Assembly: GCF_013337045.2 (NCBI RefSeq)
Contig: NZ_CP118259.1
Coordinates: forward strand, 1,984,001 to 2,048,000
Direction of reading: 5' to 3'
DNA from: Agrobacterium vitis
GTDB lineage: Bacteria; Pseudomonadota; Alphaproteobacteria; Rhizobiales; Rhizobiaceae
Length of the DNA: 64,000 nucleotides
Under the pieces are notes generated by a model. It was not told the origin of the DNA and made no database searches. It saw nothing but the letters and a program-made list of their open reading frames with translations. Below are positions 8,787-16,618 of this stretch, one piece after another. Numbering within the stretch: position 1 is the first letter of the stretch; each line of letters starts with the position of its first letter. Made by a program: the position numbers and the translations under genes.

Positions 8787-9043
8787 AAGCTTCCTCATCG
8801 TGAGTTTCATTCCTACTCGCATCCGACCGATCATAGGACGCATGGCTACAAACCGAAACCGCCTTGCCGGGTTTGTTCACGCTATCTTGAGTATAGGGCG
8901 GCGTCATGGCGCGAAGTACCGTTTATACCCGCCCCCCAAAATGCTGAGGCATCGTCGTTTCGAAGGATTCGGCGATCTCAACTGCATCAGGCGGTTGAGA
9001 TATGTGCAAATGACATACCCATAGAAAAGGGGCCGGCCCATAG
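8787..9043. other. Intergenic region between Do protease and hflC terminator
   Basis: No gene is seen. It probably carries the Do protease promoter. It contains one copy of a shared palindrome (annotated separately) and, at about 9018-9055, a tandem near-duplicate of a short unit containing AAAAGGGGCCGG beside the hflC terminator. Confidence 0.5.
8975..9001. promoter_or_regulatory. Palindrome ATCTCAA-N13-TTGAGAT (copy 1)
   Basis: Perfect seven-base inverted repeat with a 13-base spacer, about 190 bases upstream of the Do protease start. The same arms with the same spacer occur at 12671-12697 upstream of the doxX gene. In both places the right arm continues as TTGAGATAT, then TGCAA. The fixed geometry suggests a dimeric regulator site. 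No regulator is identified. Confidence 0.4.
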
Positions 9044-9075
9044 AAAAAGGGGCCGGAATGACCCGGCCCCTTTTG
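9044..9075 (-). terminator. Rho-independent terminator downstream of hflC
   Basis: Strong GC-rich hairpin, AAGGGGCCGG paired with CCGGCCCCTT around a short loop. Read on the minus strand it is followed by a run of T, placed just after the hflC stop. Confidence 0.8.
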
Positions 9076-9093
9076 ACTTTAAAGATGTGTCTA

Positions 9094-10011
9094 TCAGTTG
9101 GCGGCAGGTGCTGTGGGCGTTGCCGCCCCAGTTCCAGCCTGCGAACGGAAGAACTTGAAGAATTCCGAATTCGGCGACAGCACCATGGACGTCCCAGTCG
9201 TGCCGAGCGATGCCTCGTAAGCCGCCATCGACCGGTAGAATTCGAAGAAGGACGGATCGCGCTGATAGGCATCGGCGAACACCCGGTTGCGTTCAGCATC
9301 ACCCTGACCGCGCAGGATTTCCGAATCGCGCTGCGCATCGGCCTGCAACTCGACAACCTGACGGTCGGCGATGGCCCGGCGACGCTGGCCCTCTTCATTA
9401 CCACGCGCCCGGATCAGTTCGGCTTCGGCCAGACGCTCGGAACGCATCCGGGCATAGGTCTGTTGCGAAATCTCCTGGGTCAAGTCGGTGCGGCGAATGC
9501 GCACGTCCTCAATGGTAATACCAAGGTTTTCCGCATCCGATTTCAGATCGTCGGCAACCTCCTGCATCATCTGCGAACGGGCATCCGACAGGGCGGCCTC
9601 GAAGCCGCGCAGACCGTAGACCCGACGCAAGGATGCATCGAGACGGGTGCGAAGCCGCGCTTCCGCCAGATCGCGGTCACCACCCGAAACGATCCCGATA
9701 AAGCGGCGGGCATCGGTGATCTTGTAGATCAGGAAGGCATCGACCTCATAGAACTTGCCGCCGGAAACCTGGACACGGATATTGTCCAGATCAAATCGCA
9801 GGGACTGATCCGAGATAATCTGCACCTTGTCGGCGCCGGCAAAGGCGAAGGGCATTTTGAAGTAAAGGCCAGGCTCGCTATAGACCGCCTTGATCTGGCC
9901 GAAGCGCACGACGACGGCCTGCTGGCGCTGGTTGATGACGAAAACCGAAGAGTAGATCAGCAGAAGCACGATGGCTAAGCCGATCAGCACGGCAGGAAGA
10001 CGATTGGTCAT
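9094..10011 (-). CDS. hflC: HflC, membrane protease FtsH modulator subunit
   Basis: SPFH/prohibitin-family inner-membrane protein that pairs with HflK in a large periplasmic-facing complex controlling FtsH proteolysis. The 305-residue protein has one N-terminal membrane anchor (LPAVLIGLAIVLLLIYSSVFVI) followed by the SPFH domain (NQRQQAVVVRFGQIK...) and a coiled-coil region rich in Ala, Glu and Arg. Its ATG lies one base beyond the hflK stop, so the two are translationally coupled in the order hflK-hflC. A terminator follows. Confidence 0.95.
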   Translation of the reverse strand: MTNRLPAVLIGLAIVLLLIYSSVFVINQRQQAVVVRFGQIKAVYSEPGLYFKMPFAFAGADKVQIISDQSLRFDLDNIRVQVSGGKFYEVDAFLIYKITDARRFIGIVSGGDRDLAEARLRTRLDASLRRVYGLRGFEAALSDARSQMMQEVADDLKSDAENLGITIEDVRIRRTDLTQEISQQTYARMRSERLAEAELIRARGNEEGQRRRAIADRQVVELQADAQRDSEILRGQGDAERNRVFADAYQRDPSFFEFYRSMAAYEASLGTTGTSMVLSPNSEFFKFFRSQAGTGAATPTAPAAN

Positions 10012-10012
10012 C

Positions 10013-11134
10013 TTACTTGCCTCCCTGTGCTGGCTGGGTGCCCATGCGGCCGATTTCGTTCAACGGCAGATAGGGAACCACACCCTGGCCCTGCTCATCA
10101 ACGATCACCTTGTTGGATTTCTTCAGGACCTGCTCCATGGTTTCAATGTAAAGCCGCGTGCGGGTCACGTCCGGCGCCTTGGTATACTGGTCGTAGATCG
10201 AGATGAAGCGCTGCGCCTCACCCTCGGCTTCCTTCACGACGCGATCCTTGTAGGCAGCAGCCTCTTCCCGCATCTGCGCGGACTGGCCACGGGCCTGACC
10301 AAGCTTCTGGTTGGAATATTGGTTGGCTTCCTCGACGAAGCGGTCCTCGTCCTGCTCGGCACGCTGCACTTCATCGAACGCATCGGCGACTTCGCGCGGC
10401 GGCGCCGCATCCTCGATAGCCACCGAATTGATGGAAATGCCGGAACCGTAGCTGTCCATCGTCCCCTGGATGATGTTGCGCACGTCGACAGAGATAGACT
10501 GACGGGCATCACGGAAAATTTCCTGGGCCGGGCGACGTCCGACGACTTCGCGCATGGCGCTCTCCGCCACCTGCTGCAAAGTCTGCGGCGGGCTTTCAAG
10601 ATTGAACAGATAGGCCTTCGGATCGCTGACCGTGTACAACACGGAAAACTGCACGTTGACGATATTCTGGTCGCCGGTCAGCATCAGGCCAGCCGTGGAA
10701 TTGGAGGCAACCTTGGCACCGATATTCTGTTGCTGCTCGGTCACCTTGACCTTCTCCACCGTTTCAAACGGCCAGAGATGGAAATGCAGACCGGGGGCGG
10801 AAATTTCGTCCTTCGGCTTGCCGAAACGCATTTCCACGCCGCGCTCATCCGGCTGCACGGTATAAACGGCCTGGGTCAACCAGAGACCGGCCACGGCGAG
10901 CACGACGATCAGGCCCATGCCTCCGCCCAGACCACCAGGAACCAGGTTCTTGAACTGATCCTGCCCACGCTTGATAATGTCTTCCAGATCCGGCGGCTGT
11001 TTGCCACCGCCGCCATTGCCGCGAGGCCGGTTCGGTCCCTGCCCCCACGGTCCTCCATTATTGTTATTACCACCGTTGTTATTACCACCGCCGCCGCCCC
11101 ACGGGCCGCCGCCGTTCTGATTACTCCAAGGCAT
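10013..11134 (-). CDS. hflK: HflK, membrane protease FtsH modulator subunit
   Basis: Partner of HflC. The 373-residue protein starts MPWSNQNGGGPWGG; the first ~60 residues are a Gly/Asn/Pro-rich low-complexity cytoplasmic segment, then comes one membrane helix (MGLIVVLAVAGLWLTQAVY) and the SPFH domain beginning VQPDERGVEMRFGK. The start is supported by AGAGG five bases upstream; the longer frame to 11224 has no such site and would add an atypical N-terminus. The family is usually about 350-420 residues. Confidence 0.95.
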   Translation of the reverse strand: MPWSNQNGGGPWGGGGGNNNGGNNNNGGPWGQGPNRPRGNGGGGKQPPDLEDIIKRGQDQFKNLVPGGLGGGMGLIVVLAVAGLWLTQAVYTVQPDERGVEMRFGKPKDEISAPGLHFHLWPFETVEKVKVTEQQQNIGAKVASNSTAGLMLTGDQNIVNVQFSVLYTVSDPKAYLFNLESPPQTLQQVAESAMREVVGRRPAQEIFRDARQSISVDVRNIIQGTMDSYGSGISINSVAIEDAAPPREVADAFDEVQRAEQDEDRFVEEANQYSNQKLGQARGQSAQMREEAAAYKDRVVKEAEGEAQRFISIYDQYTKAPDVTRTRLYIETMEQVLKKSNKVIVDEQGQGVVPYLPLNEIGRMGTQPAQGGK

Positions 11135-11382
11135 CAAAACCTCTTTTTCTGAGAATGCTCCCAACAGCGCCATGGAGCTCGTAAACCCGGCACGACGCTG
11201 CAAAACCTCTAGTCTCCTGCACAATCCACGCCAAAGACTATTTCAGTCCATAACTGTTGTGCAAAGGCCCGCAACGGCGCCGTCAAAAAGGCATCCACCC
11301 GGATTAATCCCGTTATAGGGATCGCGGCGACGCCTTTCAACGAAAAGGCCCTAACTTCTTCGATTTCTATGGAAATAAACGG

Positions 11383-11904
11383 TTACAAAGCCGCTTTTCG
11401 CCGATAGATCGTGTAGCGCGTGGCGAAACTGTCGCGTTCGCCGGCTGGCACGGCCTCTTCATGCAGTTTTTCAAACTGTGACGGATCGATTGCCGGAAAA
11501 ACCGTATCGCCGTCGGCAATCTCCGTCTCCACATGGGTGACATGCAGGATATCAGCCAGCGGCAAAGCCTGCCGGTAGATTTCACCGCCGCCGATCACGC
11601 AGATCTCCTCTATCCCCAAATCCCCGGCAATCTGCCCTGCCCGCTCAAGCCCCGCCTCAAGGCTGCGCACGGTTTCCACCCAGGGCATGACGATATCGGC
11701 ATGACGGCTGACGATCACATGCGGGCGACCGGGAAGCGGTCGGGAGCCGAAACTCTCGAAGGTCTTGCGGCCCATCACCAGCGGCTTGCCAAGCGTCAGC
11801 GCCTTGAACCGCTTGAGATCGGTACTCAGCTTCCAGGGCATGTCGCCGTTGCGACCGATCACGCCGTTGTTTGAGACGGCAACGACAATGGAGATTTTCG
11901 GCAT
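11383..11904 (-). CDS. folA: Dihydrofolate reductase
   Basis: Reduces dihydrofolate to tetrahydrofolate with NADPH, regenerating the folate used by ThyA. The 173-residue protein begins MPKISIVVAVSNNGVIGRNG, followed by MPWKLSTDLKRFK (active-site loop and helix), VMGRKTFES (NADPH site) and EICVIGGGEIY. The length fits bacterial FolA. It lies upstream of hflK on the same strand and near thyA, as in other Rhizobiales. Confidence 0.95.
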   Translation of the reverse strand: MPKISIVVAVSNNGVIGRNGDMPWKLSTDLKRFKALTLGKPLVMGRKTFESFGSRPLPGRPHVIVSRHADIVMPWVETVRSLEAGLERAGQIAGDLGIEEICVIGGGEIYRQALPLADILHVTHVETEIADGDTVFPAIDPSQFEKLHEEAVPAGERDSFATRYTIYRRKAAL

Positions 11905-11962
11905 GGTCTGCTCTCTTCATTTACCGGGCGAAGTGGTGTCACGAGCCACCGTAAACGTCCAT

Positions 11963-11994
11963 AAAAAAGGCCGCCATCAACGCGACGGCGGCCT
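11963..11994 (-). terminator. Terminator downstream of the doxX gene
   Basis: GGCCGCC and GGCGGCC form a perfect seven-base stem. On the minus strand it is followed by six T residues, beyond the doxX stop codon and before folA. Confidence 0.8.
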
Positions 11995-12098
11995 TAGAGC
12001 ATCGTACTGAAAATTGAACGCAGCACGATGCTCTAAGTTTTTGTTTACGCATCGGAATTTTCCGAAAACCGGTTCCCACTTTTCGGTCCGACGCGCTA
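11994..12098. repeat. Rhizobial intergenic mosaic repeat (RIME-like)
   Basis: It begins with a palindrome whose perfect arms are AGAGCATCGT and ACGATGCTCT, then continues with TTTTTGTTTACGCATCGGA and the AAAACCGGTTCCCACTTTTC block. I recognise this mosaic from many rhizobial genomes, where it lies only between genes. A related element with arms TAGAGCATTTCC / GGAAATGCTCTA is at 38014-38118, and the CCGGTTTCCACTTTTC block recurs near 21890-21905. Confidence 0.8.
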
Positions 12099-12119
12099 AA
12101 TCCAACCTTTACAGGCAGA

Positions 12120-12512
12120 CTATTCCTTGCGCATCGCCGCATCGACGCTGAGCGGGCCAGGGCCGGCAAAGACGATGTAGAAAAACACGAAGCAGAACAG
12201 GATAGCCGGCTCGCCGTGATTGTTCATCGGGTAAAAGCCCATCTGGGCATGCACGAGGAAATAGGCAAAAGCGCACATGCCCGACGCGATGAAGGCGGCT
12301 GGGCGGGTGAACAGACCGATGGTGATCAGTGCGCCGCCAACCAGCTCGATGCAGCCGGCAATCCACGGCAGCGACATCACAGCCGGGTTCATATCCGAGG
12401 GCGGAAAGCCCAGAAGCTTGCTCATGCCATGTTCAAGAAACAGCAGGCCCGCAATAATACGCAGGATGCTAAGGACTGTCGGAGCCCAAGGGCTCAGTCG
12501 AGTGAAGATCAT
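12120..12512 (-). CDS. DoxX family membrane protein
   Basis: A 130-residue protein with four hydrophobic helices typical of DoxX/DoxD-like proteins: helix 1 near SILRIIAGLLFLEHGMSKL, helix 2 near WIAGCIELVGGALITIGLF, helix 3 near AAFIASGMCAFAYFLVHAQ, and helix 4 near AILFCFVFFYIVFAGPG. Members are associated with redox or respiratory functions, but the exact activity is unclear. It is transcribed alone, with a hairpin terminator after it and a long palindrome upstream. Confidence 0.88.
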   Translation of the reverse strand: MIFTRLSPWAPTVLSILRIIAGLLFLEHGMSKLLGFPPSDMNPAVMSLPWIAGCIELVGGALITIGLFTRPAAFIASGMCAFAYFLVHAQMGFYPMNNHGEPAILFCFVFFYIVFAGPGPLSVDAAMRKE

Positions 12513-12662
12513 GAAACCTAAACCTTTTTAGGAAGAAACGATGAAAGAGCGAAACCACAGCTGCGGCATTCTGTCACTGAAATTCTCGGTAACATTGTCG
12601 TGACCAACACCGAAAAATTGTATCACACCAAGGACTATTGAAAATGGCAGTTGGTATTCCCC

Positions 12663-12705
12663 TTGCAAACATCTCAAGCGGTGCAAGCATTTGAGATATT
12701 TGCAA
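12663..12705. promoter_or_regulatory. Long inverted repeat containing ATCTCAA-N13-TTGAGAT (copy 2)
   Basis: Arms TTGCAAACATCTCAA and TTGAGATATTTGCAA pair over 15 bases with one mismatch, around a 13-base spacer. It lies between the thyA stop and the doxX start, about 150 bases before doxX. Its core matches the palindrome at 8975-9001 in sequence and spacing. It could instead act as an RNA hairpin at the thyA 3' end, but no T-run follows. Confidence 0.45.
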
Positions 12706-12748
12706 TGCCTTCAAGGCGAGGATGCGTGAGCATGTCAGAGACTTGGTA

Positions 12749-13543
12749 TCAGACCGCAATCGGTGCCTTGATGACAGGATCGGCACTATAGTTTTCCAGG
12801 CTGAAGTCCTCAAAGGCAAAGCCGAAAACATCCTTCACGTCTGGATTGATCCGCATCACCGGCAAGGGTTTCGGCTGCCGGCTCAATTGCAGCTGTGCCT
12901 GCTCGAAGTGATTGGCGTAGAGATGCGCATCCCCCAGCGTATGAATGAAATCGCCCGATTTCAGCCCCGTCACCTGCGCCACCATCATGGTCAGCAGCGC
13001 ATAGGAGGCGATATTGAAGGGCACGCCGAGGAAAATATCGGCGGAGCGTTGGTAGAGCTGGCAGGAGAGCTTGCCCTCGGCCACATAGAACTGGAACAGG
13101 CAATGGCAGGGCGGCAACGCCATGTCGTCCACCTCGGCCGGGTTCCAGGCCGAGACGATATGGCGACGGGAATTGGGGTTGGTCTTGATGCTCTCGACGA
13201 GATTGGCAATCTGGTCGATATGGCCACCATCGGGCTTTGGCCAGGAGCGCCACTGCGCGCCATAGACCGGTCCGAGATCACCATTTTCATCGGCCCACTC
13301 GTCCCAGATGGAAACGCCGTTTTCCTTGAGATAGGCAATATTGGTATCGCCCTTCAAAAACCACAGGAGTTCATGGATGATTGAGCGCAGATGCAGTTTT
13401 TTGGTGGTCAGGACCGGGAAGCCCTCAGCGAGGTCAAACCGCATCTGATACCCAAAGACCGAGCGTGTGCCAGTCCCGGTACGGTCGCCACGGTCGGAGC
13501 CGTTTTCCATCACATGCTGCAAAAGATCGAGATATTGCTTCAT
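12749..13543 (-). CDS. thyA: Thymidylate synthase
   Basis: Methylates dUMP to dTMP using methylenetetrahydrofolate and yields dihydrofolate for FolA. The 264-residue protein starts [15 protein letters not shown], the usual start and length for the family. It has [16 protein letters not shown], the active-site Cys in [12 protein letters not shown], and the nucleotide-binding stretch [19 protein letters not shown]. The longer frame upstream adds residues not found in ThyA. It is on the same strand as folA, separated by doxX. Confidence 0.96.
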   Translation of the reverse strand: MKQYLDLLQHVMENGSDRGDRTGTGTRSVFGYQMRFDLAEGFPVLTTKKLHLRSIIHELLWFLKGDTNIAYLKENGVSIWDEWADENGDLGPVYGAQWRSWPKPDGGHIDQIANLVESIKTNPNSRRHIVSAWNPAEVDDMALPPCHCLFQFYVAEGKLSCQLYQRSADIFLGVPFNIASYALLTMMVAQVTGLKSGDFIHTLGDAHLYANHFEQAQLQLSRQPKPLPVMRINPDVKDVFGFAFEDFSLENYSADPVIKAPIAV

Positions 13544-13757
13544 CGTCGCCCACTCATTTCCGGAGAACTGCCATGATAAGGCACCAGCCGCGAAGATAAA
13601 GCACGGATAGCACATCTTTCCACGACAATCGGTCCCGGCATCACAAAATCGCGCTTCTGAACCGAATGTATCTTTCGGTACAGACACAGCCGCGATTTTT
13701 TGAAGGTTACTACCGGTCTATAAACTGGAAAATTCCGATAGCTTGGAAGGAATTATC

Positions 13758-14000
13758 GTGAAGGTTGAATGGCAATTAACCGGGACCTACGCCGCGGAAC
13801 AACTTGGACTCGACCTCGGCAACTTTGGCAATGCAGTGCAAACATGGGTGGACAGCAACCCGAAAGACATCAATCCTCATGGCGATACGGCAAACGTCAT
13901 GTTTGAAAATGCAGCCTATACGGTAACTTACATGGTACAGAAAAGCATTCCTGTACAGAATAGCCTGTTCTACATCATAGACGTGACACCTAAACTGTAG
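13758..14000 (+). CDS. Small hypothetical protein
   Basis: An 80-residue protein starting with GTG, preceded by GGAAGGA at good spacing. It has no signal peptide or membrane helix. The C-terminal half has alternating hydrophobic residues suggesting beta strands (YTVTYMVQKSIPV...SLFYIIDVT). I do not recognise the family. It stands alone between thyA (divergent) and the tmRNA gene and may be an orphan accessory gene. Confidence 0.55.
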   Translation: MKVEWQLTGTYAAEQLGLDLGNFGNAVQTWVDSNPKDINPHGDTANVMFENAAYTVTYMVQKSIPVQNSLFYIIDVTPKL

Positions 14001-14109
14001 TGACGCCGGAATAATGGCACTCGAGTGGGATTGCCTATTCCGCAGTTTCGGCAAAGGCGGGCCGCAAAACATGTGAAATCGGCCAACGACCCCTTTTCAT
14101 GCGTTCATA

Positions 14110-14465
14110 AAATATCTATATCCCACTTGCCGGTGCTTGCATCGGCTATGGCAATAAACGGTCGGTGAAATAAACCTATTGGACCCGGGGGCGGTACCCG
14201 GCGCCTCCACCAAAAACCGGTCGGTCTTTGTGACCGGCTTTTGATGGGGGCGAAATAGGATCGACAAGGGCGTAAAGATCGAACTTTTGCTCGGCATGAT
14301 ACCACCGTCATCGGGTCACAAGTGTAGTTGCAAATGACAACAACGCTCAGGGTTACGCTGTCGCTGCTTAATCGCGGTGCCAGAAACCCAAACTAAGTCC
14401 TTACGGGTAGCACCGTAAGGCGGGGTTCGGAGGTACCTGGCAACAGAAACCTCCACTTTCTCCCT
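14110..14465 (+). ncRNA. ssrA: Two-piece (permuted) transfer-messenger RNA
   Basis: tmRNA rescues stalled ribosomes and tags the nascent peptide. The gene is permuted as in alphaproteobacteria. The acceptor piece lies upstream and ends CGCCTCCACCA at 14212. A spacer hairpin (14213-14245, arms ACCGGTC/GACCGG) follows. The coding piece starts GGGGGCG at 14246, and GGGGGCG pairs with CGCCTCC to rebuild the acceptor stem. After it comes GGATCGACAAGGGCG, the usual tmRNA 5' motif. The tag frame at 14330-14371 encodes ANDNNAQGYAVAA followed by TAA. Downstream hairpins (CCTTACGG...CCGTAAGG; GGAGGT...ACCTCC) close the structure. The outer ends are approximate. The sspB adaptor is the next gene. Confidence 0.93.
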
Positions 14466-14741
14466 CCCTTCATATCCCTTGCCCTTCAATATTCTTTGTT
14501 TGGCCACATCCAGATGCCGTAGCTGTTGTATGCTGAATGGCTTGCTATCTGAGCCTCCTCGCGCATCCAGCCACCCTCGCGTCCTCCCCTGAGCCCTACC
14601 CTCGCCCTTGAGTTTGATTTATAGTGATATAGATAGAAGCGGAATCGGGCTTTGCGCCAAAGCCTTGCATGGCTTATAAACAACAGACACGCGCATCATT
14701 CGTGATGCACATGACCGGACGCAGAAGAAAGACAGGACCAT

Positions 14742-15251
14742 ATGGGGCAGGACCACATCCGTTACGACATTCTGGCTCAGGACGCATTGCGCGGCGTTAT
14801 CCGCAAGGTGCTGACCGAAGTCGCCGCAACGGGCCGGCTGCCGGGTGAACATCATTTTTTCATCACCTTTCTGACGGGCGCTCCGGGTGTACGCATCTCC
14901 CAGCACCTCAAGGCCAAATATGCCGAGCAGATGACCATCGTCATCCAGCACCAGTTCTGGGACCTGAAGGTCACCGACAGCCTGTTCGAAGTGGGCCTGT
15001 CCTTCTCCGACACGCCGGAAAAACTGGTCATTCCTTTCAATGCAATTCGCGGCTTCTACGATCCTTCGGTGAATTTCGAACTGGAATTCGATGTACCCCA
15101 GGTTGAAGAAGACGAAAATTCTGCCGAAATCACCGCCTATCCGCTGGCCGCCGAATCGGAAAAATCCGAGGATGGCGCTGCCGACAAGCCGGAAGGCGAA
15201 AAGAAGGAAGGCTCTGTCGTCTCCCTGGATGCGTTTCGAAAGAAGCAGTAA
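14742..15251 (+). CDS. sspB: ClpXP adaptor SspB, alphaproteobacterial type
   Basis: Tethers ssrA-tagged proteins to ClpX for degradation. The 169-residue protein has a folded substrate-binding domain (residues ~1-125, including HHFFITFLTGAPGV and LVIPFNAIRGFYDPSVNF), an acidic linker, and a C-terminal ClpX-binding tail ending GSVVSLDAFRKKQ, as in the alpha-type family. AGGA precedes the ATG at good spacing. It lies about 280 bases after the tmRNA gene, linking tag production and tag recognition. Confidence 0.92.
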   Translation: MGQDHIRYDILAQDALRGVIRKVLTEVAATGRLPGEHHFFITFLTGAPGVRISQHLKAKYAEQMTIVIQHQFWDLKVTDSLFEVGLSFSDTPEKLVIPFNAIRGFYDPSVNFELEFDVPQVEEDENSAEITAYPLAAESEKSEDGAADKPEGEKKEGSVVSLDAFRKKQ

Positions 15252-15277
15252 GGCGGGCCAGCCAAGGAAAGCAGCGC

Positions 15278-15490
15278 ATGTCGGGCGAAGTCGTTAATCT
15301 GCGTCAGGTCAGGAAAGCCAAAGCGCGCACCGAAAAGGAAAAGATCGCGGATCAGAACCGCGTGAGTTTCGGGCGAAGCAAGGCTGAGAAAAACCTGACC
15401 AGCGCACTGAACGACAAGGCCCGCGCTGCTCTCGACAATTCAAAGCTGGAACCGAAACCGACCAGTCCTGCGCCAGACGAACAAGGCTGA
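15278..15490 (+). CDS. DUF4169 family protein
   Basis: A 70-residue, highly charged protein (MSGEVVNLRQVRKAKARTEK...) rich in Lys, Arg and Ala. It matches the small DUF4169 family usually found beside sspB in Rhizobiales. It lies 26 bases after sspB on the same strand and is probably in its operon. The function is unknown. Confidence 0.85.
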   Translation: MSGEVVNLRQVRKAKARTEKEKIADQNRVSFGRSKAEKNLTSALNDKARAALDNSKLEPKPTSPAPDEQG

Positions 15491-15597
15491 AAGCGACGTC
15501 TGCTCCTATCGCTCCTGCCAGCACTGTCCAAGCCAGCATTGCCCAAGCCAGGATGCGGACGTGCCAAACCAGTCGCTTGCCTTTTTATGTCCCTTGA

Positions 15598-15840
15598 ATG
15601 GCGCACTCTATGCCGCTGATCCGCAAGCATTCTATTTCCCTCCATGGCCATCGCACCAGTTTTTCACTGGAAGATGCCTTCTGGCAGGAAATTCGGGCGA
15701 TTGCCGAACGCCGCAATGTCCCGATTGCTGCATTGATTGCCGATATTGACGGCAAACGTCCGGCTGATTGCAATCTCTCGTCAGCGCTGCGGCTCTATGT
15801 GCTGGAATGGCTCAAACAGGCAGGTTCCGATTCGCATTGA
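15598..15840 (+). CDS. Ribbon-helix-helix domain protein
   Basis: An 80-residue protein beginning ...RKHSISLHGHRTSFSLEDAFWQEIRAIAERRNVPIAALIADID, the pattern of the RHH_4 ribbon-helix-helix family often found after sspB and DUF4169 in rhizobia. Such proteins bind DNA as dimers, but no target is known here. An internal ATG at 15610 is an alternative start; neither has an obvious ribosome binding site. Confidence 0.82.
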   Translation: MAHSMPLIRKHSISLHGHRTSFSLEDAFWQEIRAIAERRNVPIAALIADIDGKRPADCNLSSALRLYVLEWLKQAGSDSH

Positions 15841-16174
15841 AAATGCGCTTGCCTGTGACTGAGCCAATGATTCGGCAATCGATTCGCCAACGCGACAATT
15901 TGGGCATTTTATATGCCCCACCAAGAGGCCTGTCGTATTCCAGTTTACTGCCTGGTTAGCCAAGCTGGTACGTTTCAGGGGCCCATGAAGTAAAGTTATG
16001 TTAATCCGACCGATATCTCCGAACAAAGGTTATGTTGAATAACGTTTCATTAGGGAACGACTACTATGGTCAGGCTGCGCTGAAAGCTGCAGGACGCCCG
16101 GGAATGGTGCAGAATTTCTCCACCCGATACGCCCCCTCCAACAGCGCCAACTTAATTTGAAAAGGATTTCAAAT
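15841..16174. other. Gene-free stretch
   Basis: No gene, repeat or structured RNA could be supported here. It precedes the Ser/Thr-rich ORF and presumably holds its promoter. Confidence 0.4.
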
Positions 16175-16450
16175 ATGACAAGCGCAGTTTCTTCCCAGAT
16201 GTCCATGCCGATGATGCCGCCTATGGGCCGCATGCAGAAGCCAAGCGAAGAGCAGACCACCACCGACGCGACAGCATCGACCAGCACAACAGCATCATCC
16301 ACCAGCACCTCCTCCGAGACATCGACCTCCGCCGAAGGTTCCGCACCTGAAGGTTTCGAAGGCTTTGAAGGCAAGTTCCCGAATTTCGGTGGCGGTAACA
16401 TGGGTGGCGGCGCCATGCCTCCGTTTGGCCAGCGCGAAGCCTTCCTCTGA
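16175..16450 (+). CDS. Ser/Thr-rich low-complexity protein
   Basis: A 91-residue protein starting MTSAVSSQMSMPMMPPMGRM. It has a Met/Pro-rich N-terminus, a central block of almost pure Ser/Thr/Ala (about residues 28-58) and a Gly/Phe-rich C-terminus (FEGFEGKFPNFGGG). AAGGA lies eight bases before the ATG, and a strong terminator follows the stop, supporting a real transcription unit. It lacks a classical signal peptide. I know of no function. Confidence 0.6.
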   Translation: MTSAVSSQMSMPMMPPMGRMQKPSEEQTTTDATASTSTTASSTSTSSETSTSAEGSAPEGFEGFEGKFPNFGGGNMGGGAMPPFGQREAFL

Positions 16451-16481
16451 AATTTTCTGATCGATCTCTATCGAGACGCAG

Positions 16482-16517
16482 CACCGCTCTGCCATGATGG
16501 CATAGCGGTACTTTTTT
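16482..16517 (+). terminator. Rho-independent terminator
   Basis: ACCGCT pairs with AGCGGT and, inside it, TGCCAT pairs with ATGGCA. The hairpin is followed by AC and TTTTTT, 30 bases after the stop of the Ser/Thr-rich gene. Confidence 0.85.
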
Positions 16518-16618
16518 GTCTTTTCGACAAGTGGCAAGTTCATAAGGCCGCAAAAGTGCGCGCAGCAAAGCCATCAGGCGGTAAGCTGCCGTTATGCACT
16601 CCCGTTATTGCACGTAAA

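Noticed and set aside
7275..9158. Long plus-strand open frame antisense to the Do protease
   Set aside because: It overlaps a clear protease gene with an intact catalytic triad and its own signal peptide; the antisense product has no recognisable feature.
14097..14507. Short minus-strand open frames over the tmRNA gene
   Set aside because: The stretch is explained by the two-piece tmRNA: paired acceptor stem, CCA end and tag reading frame on the plus strand.
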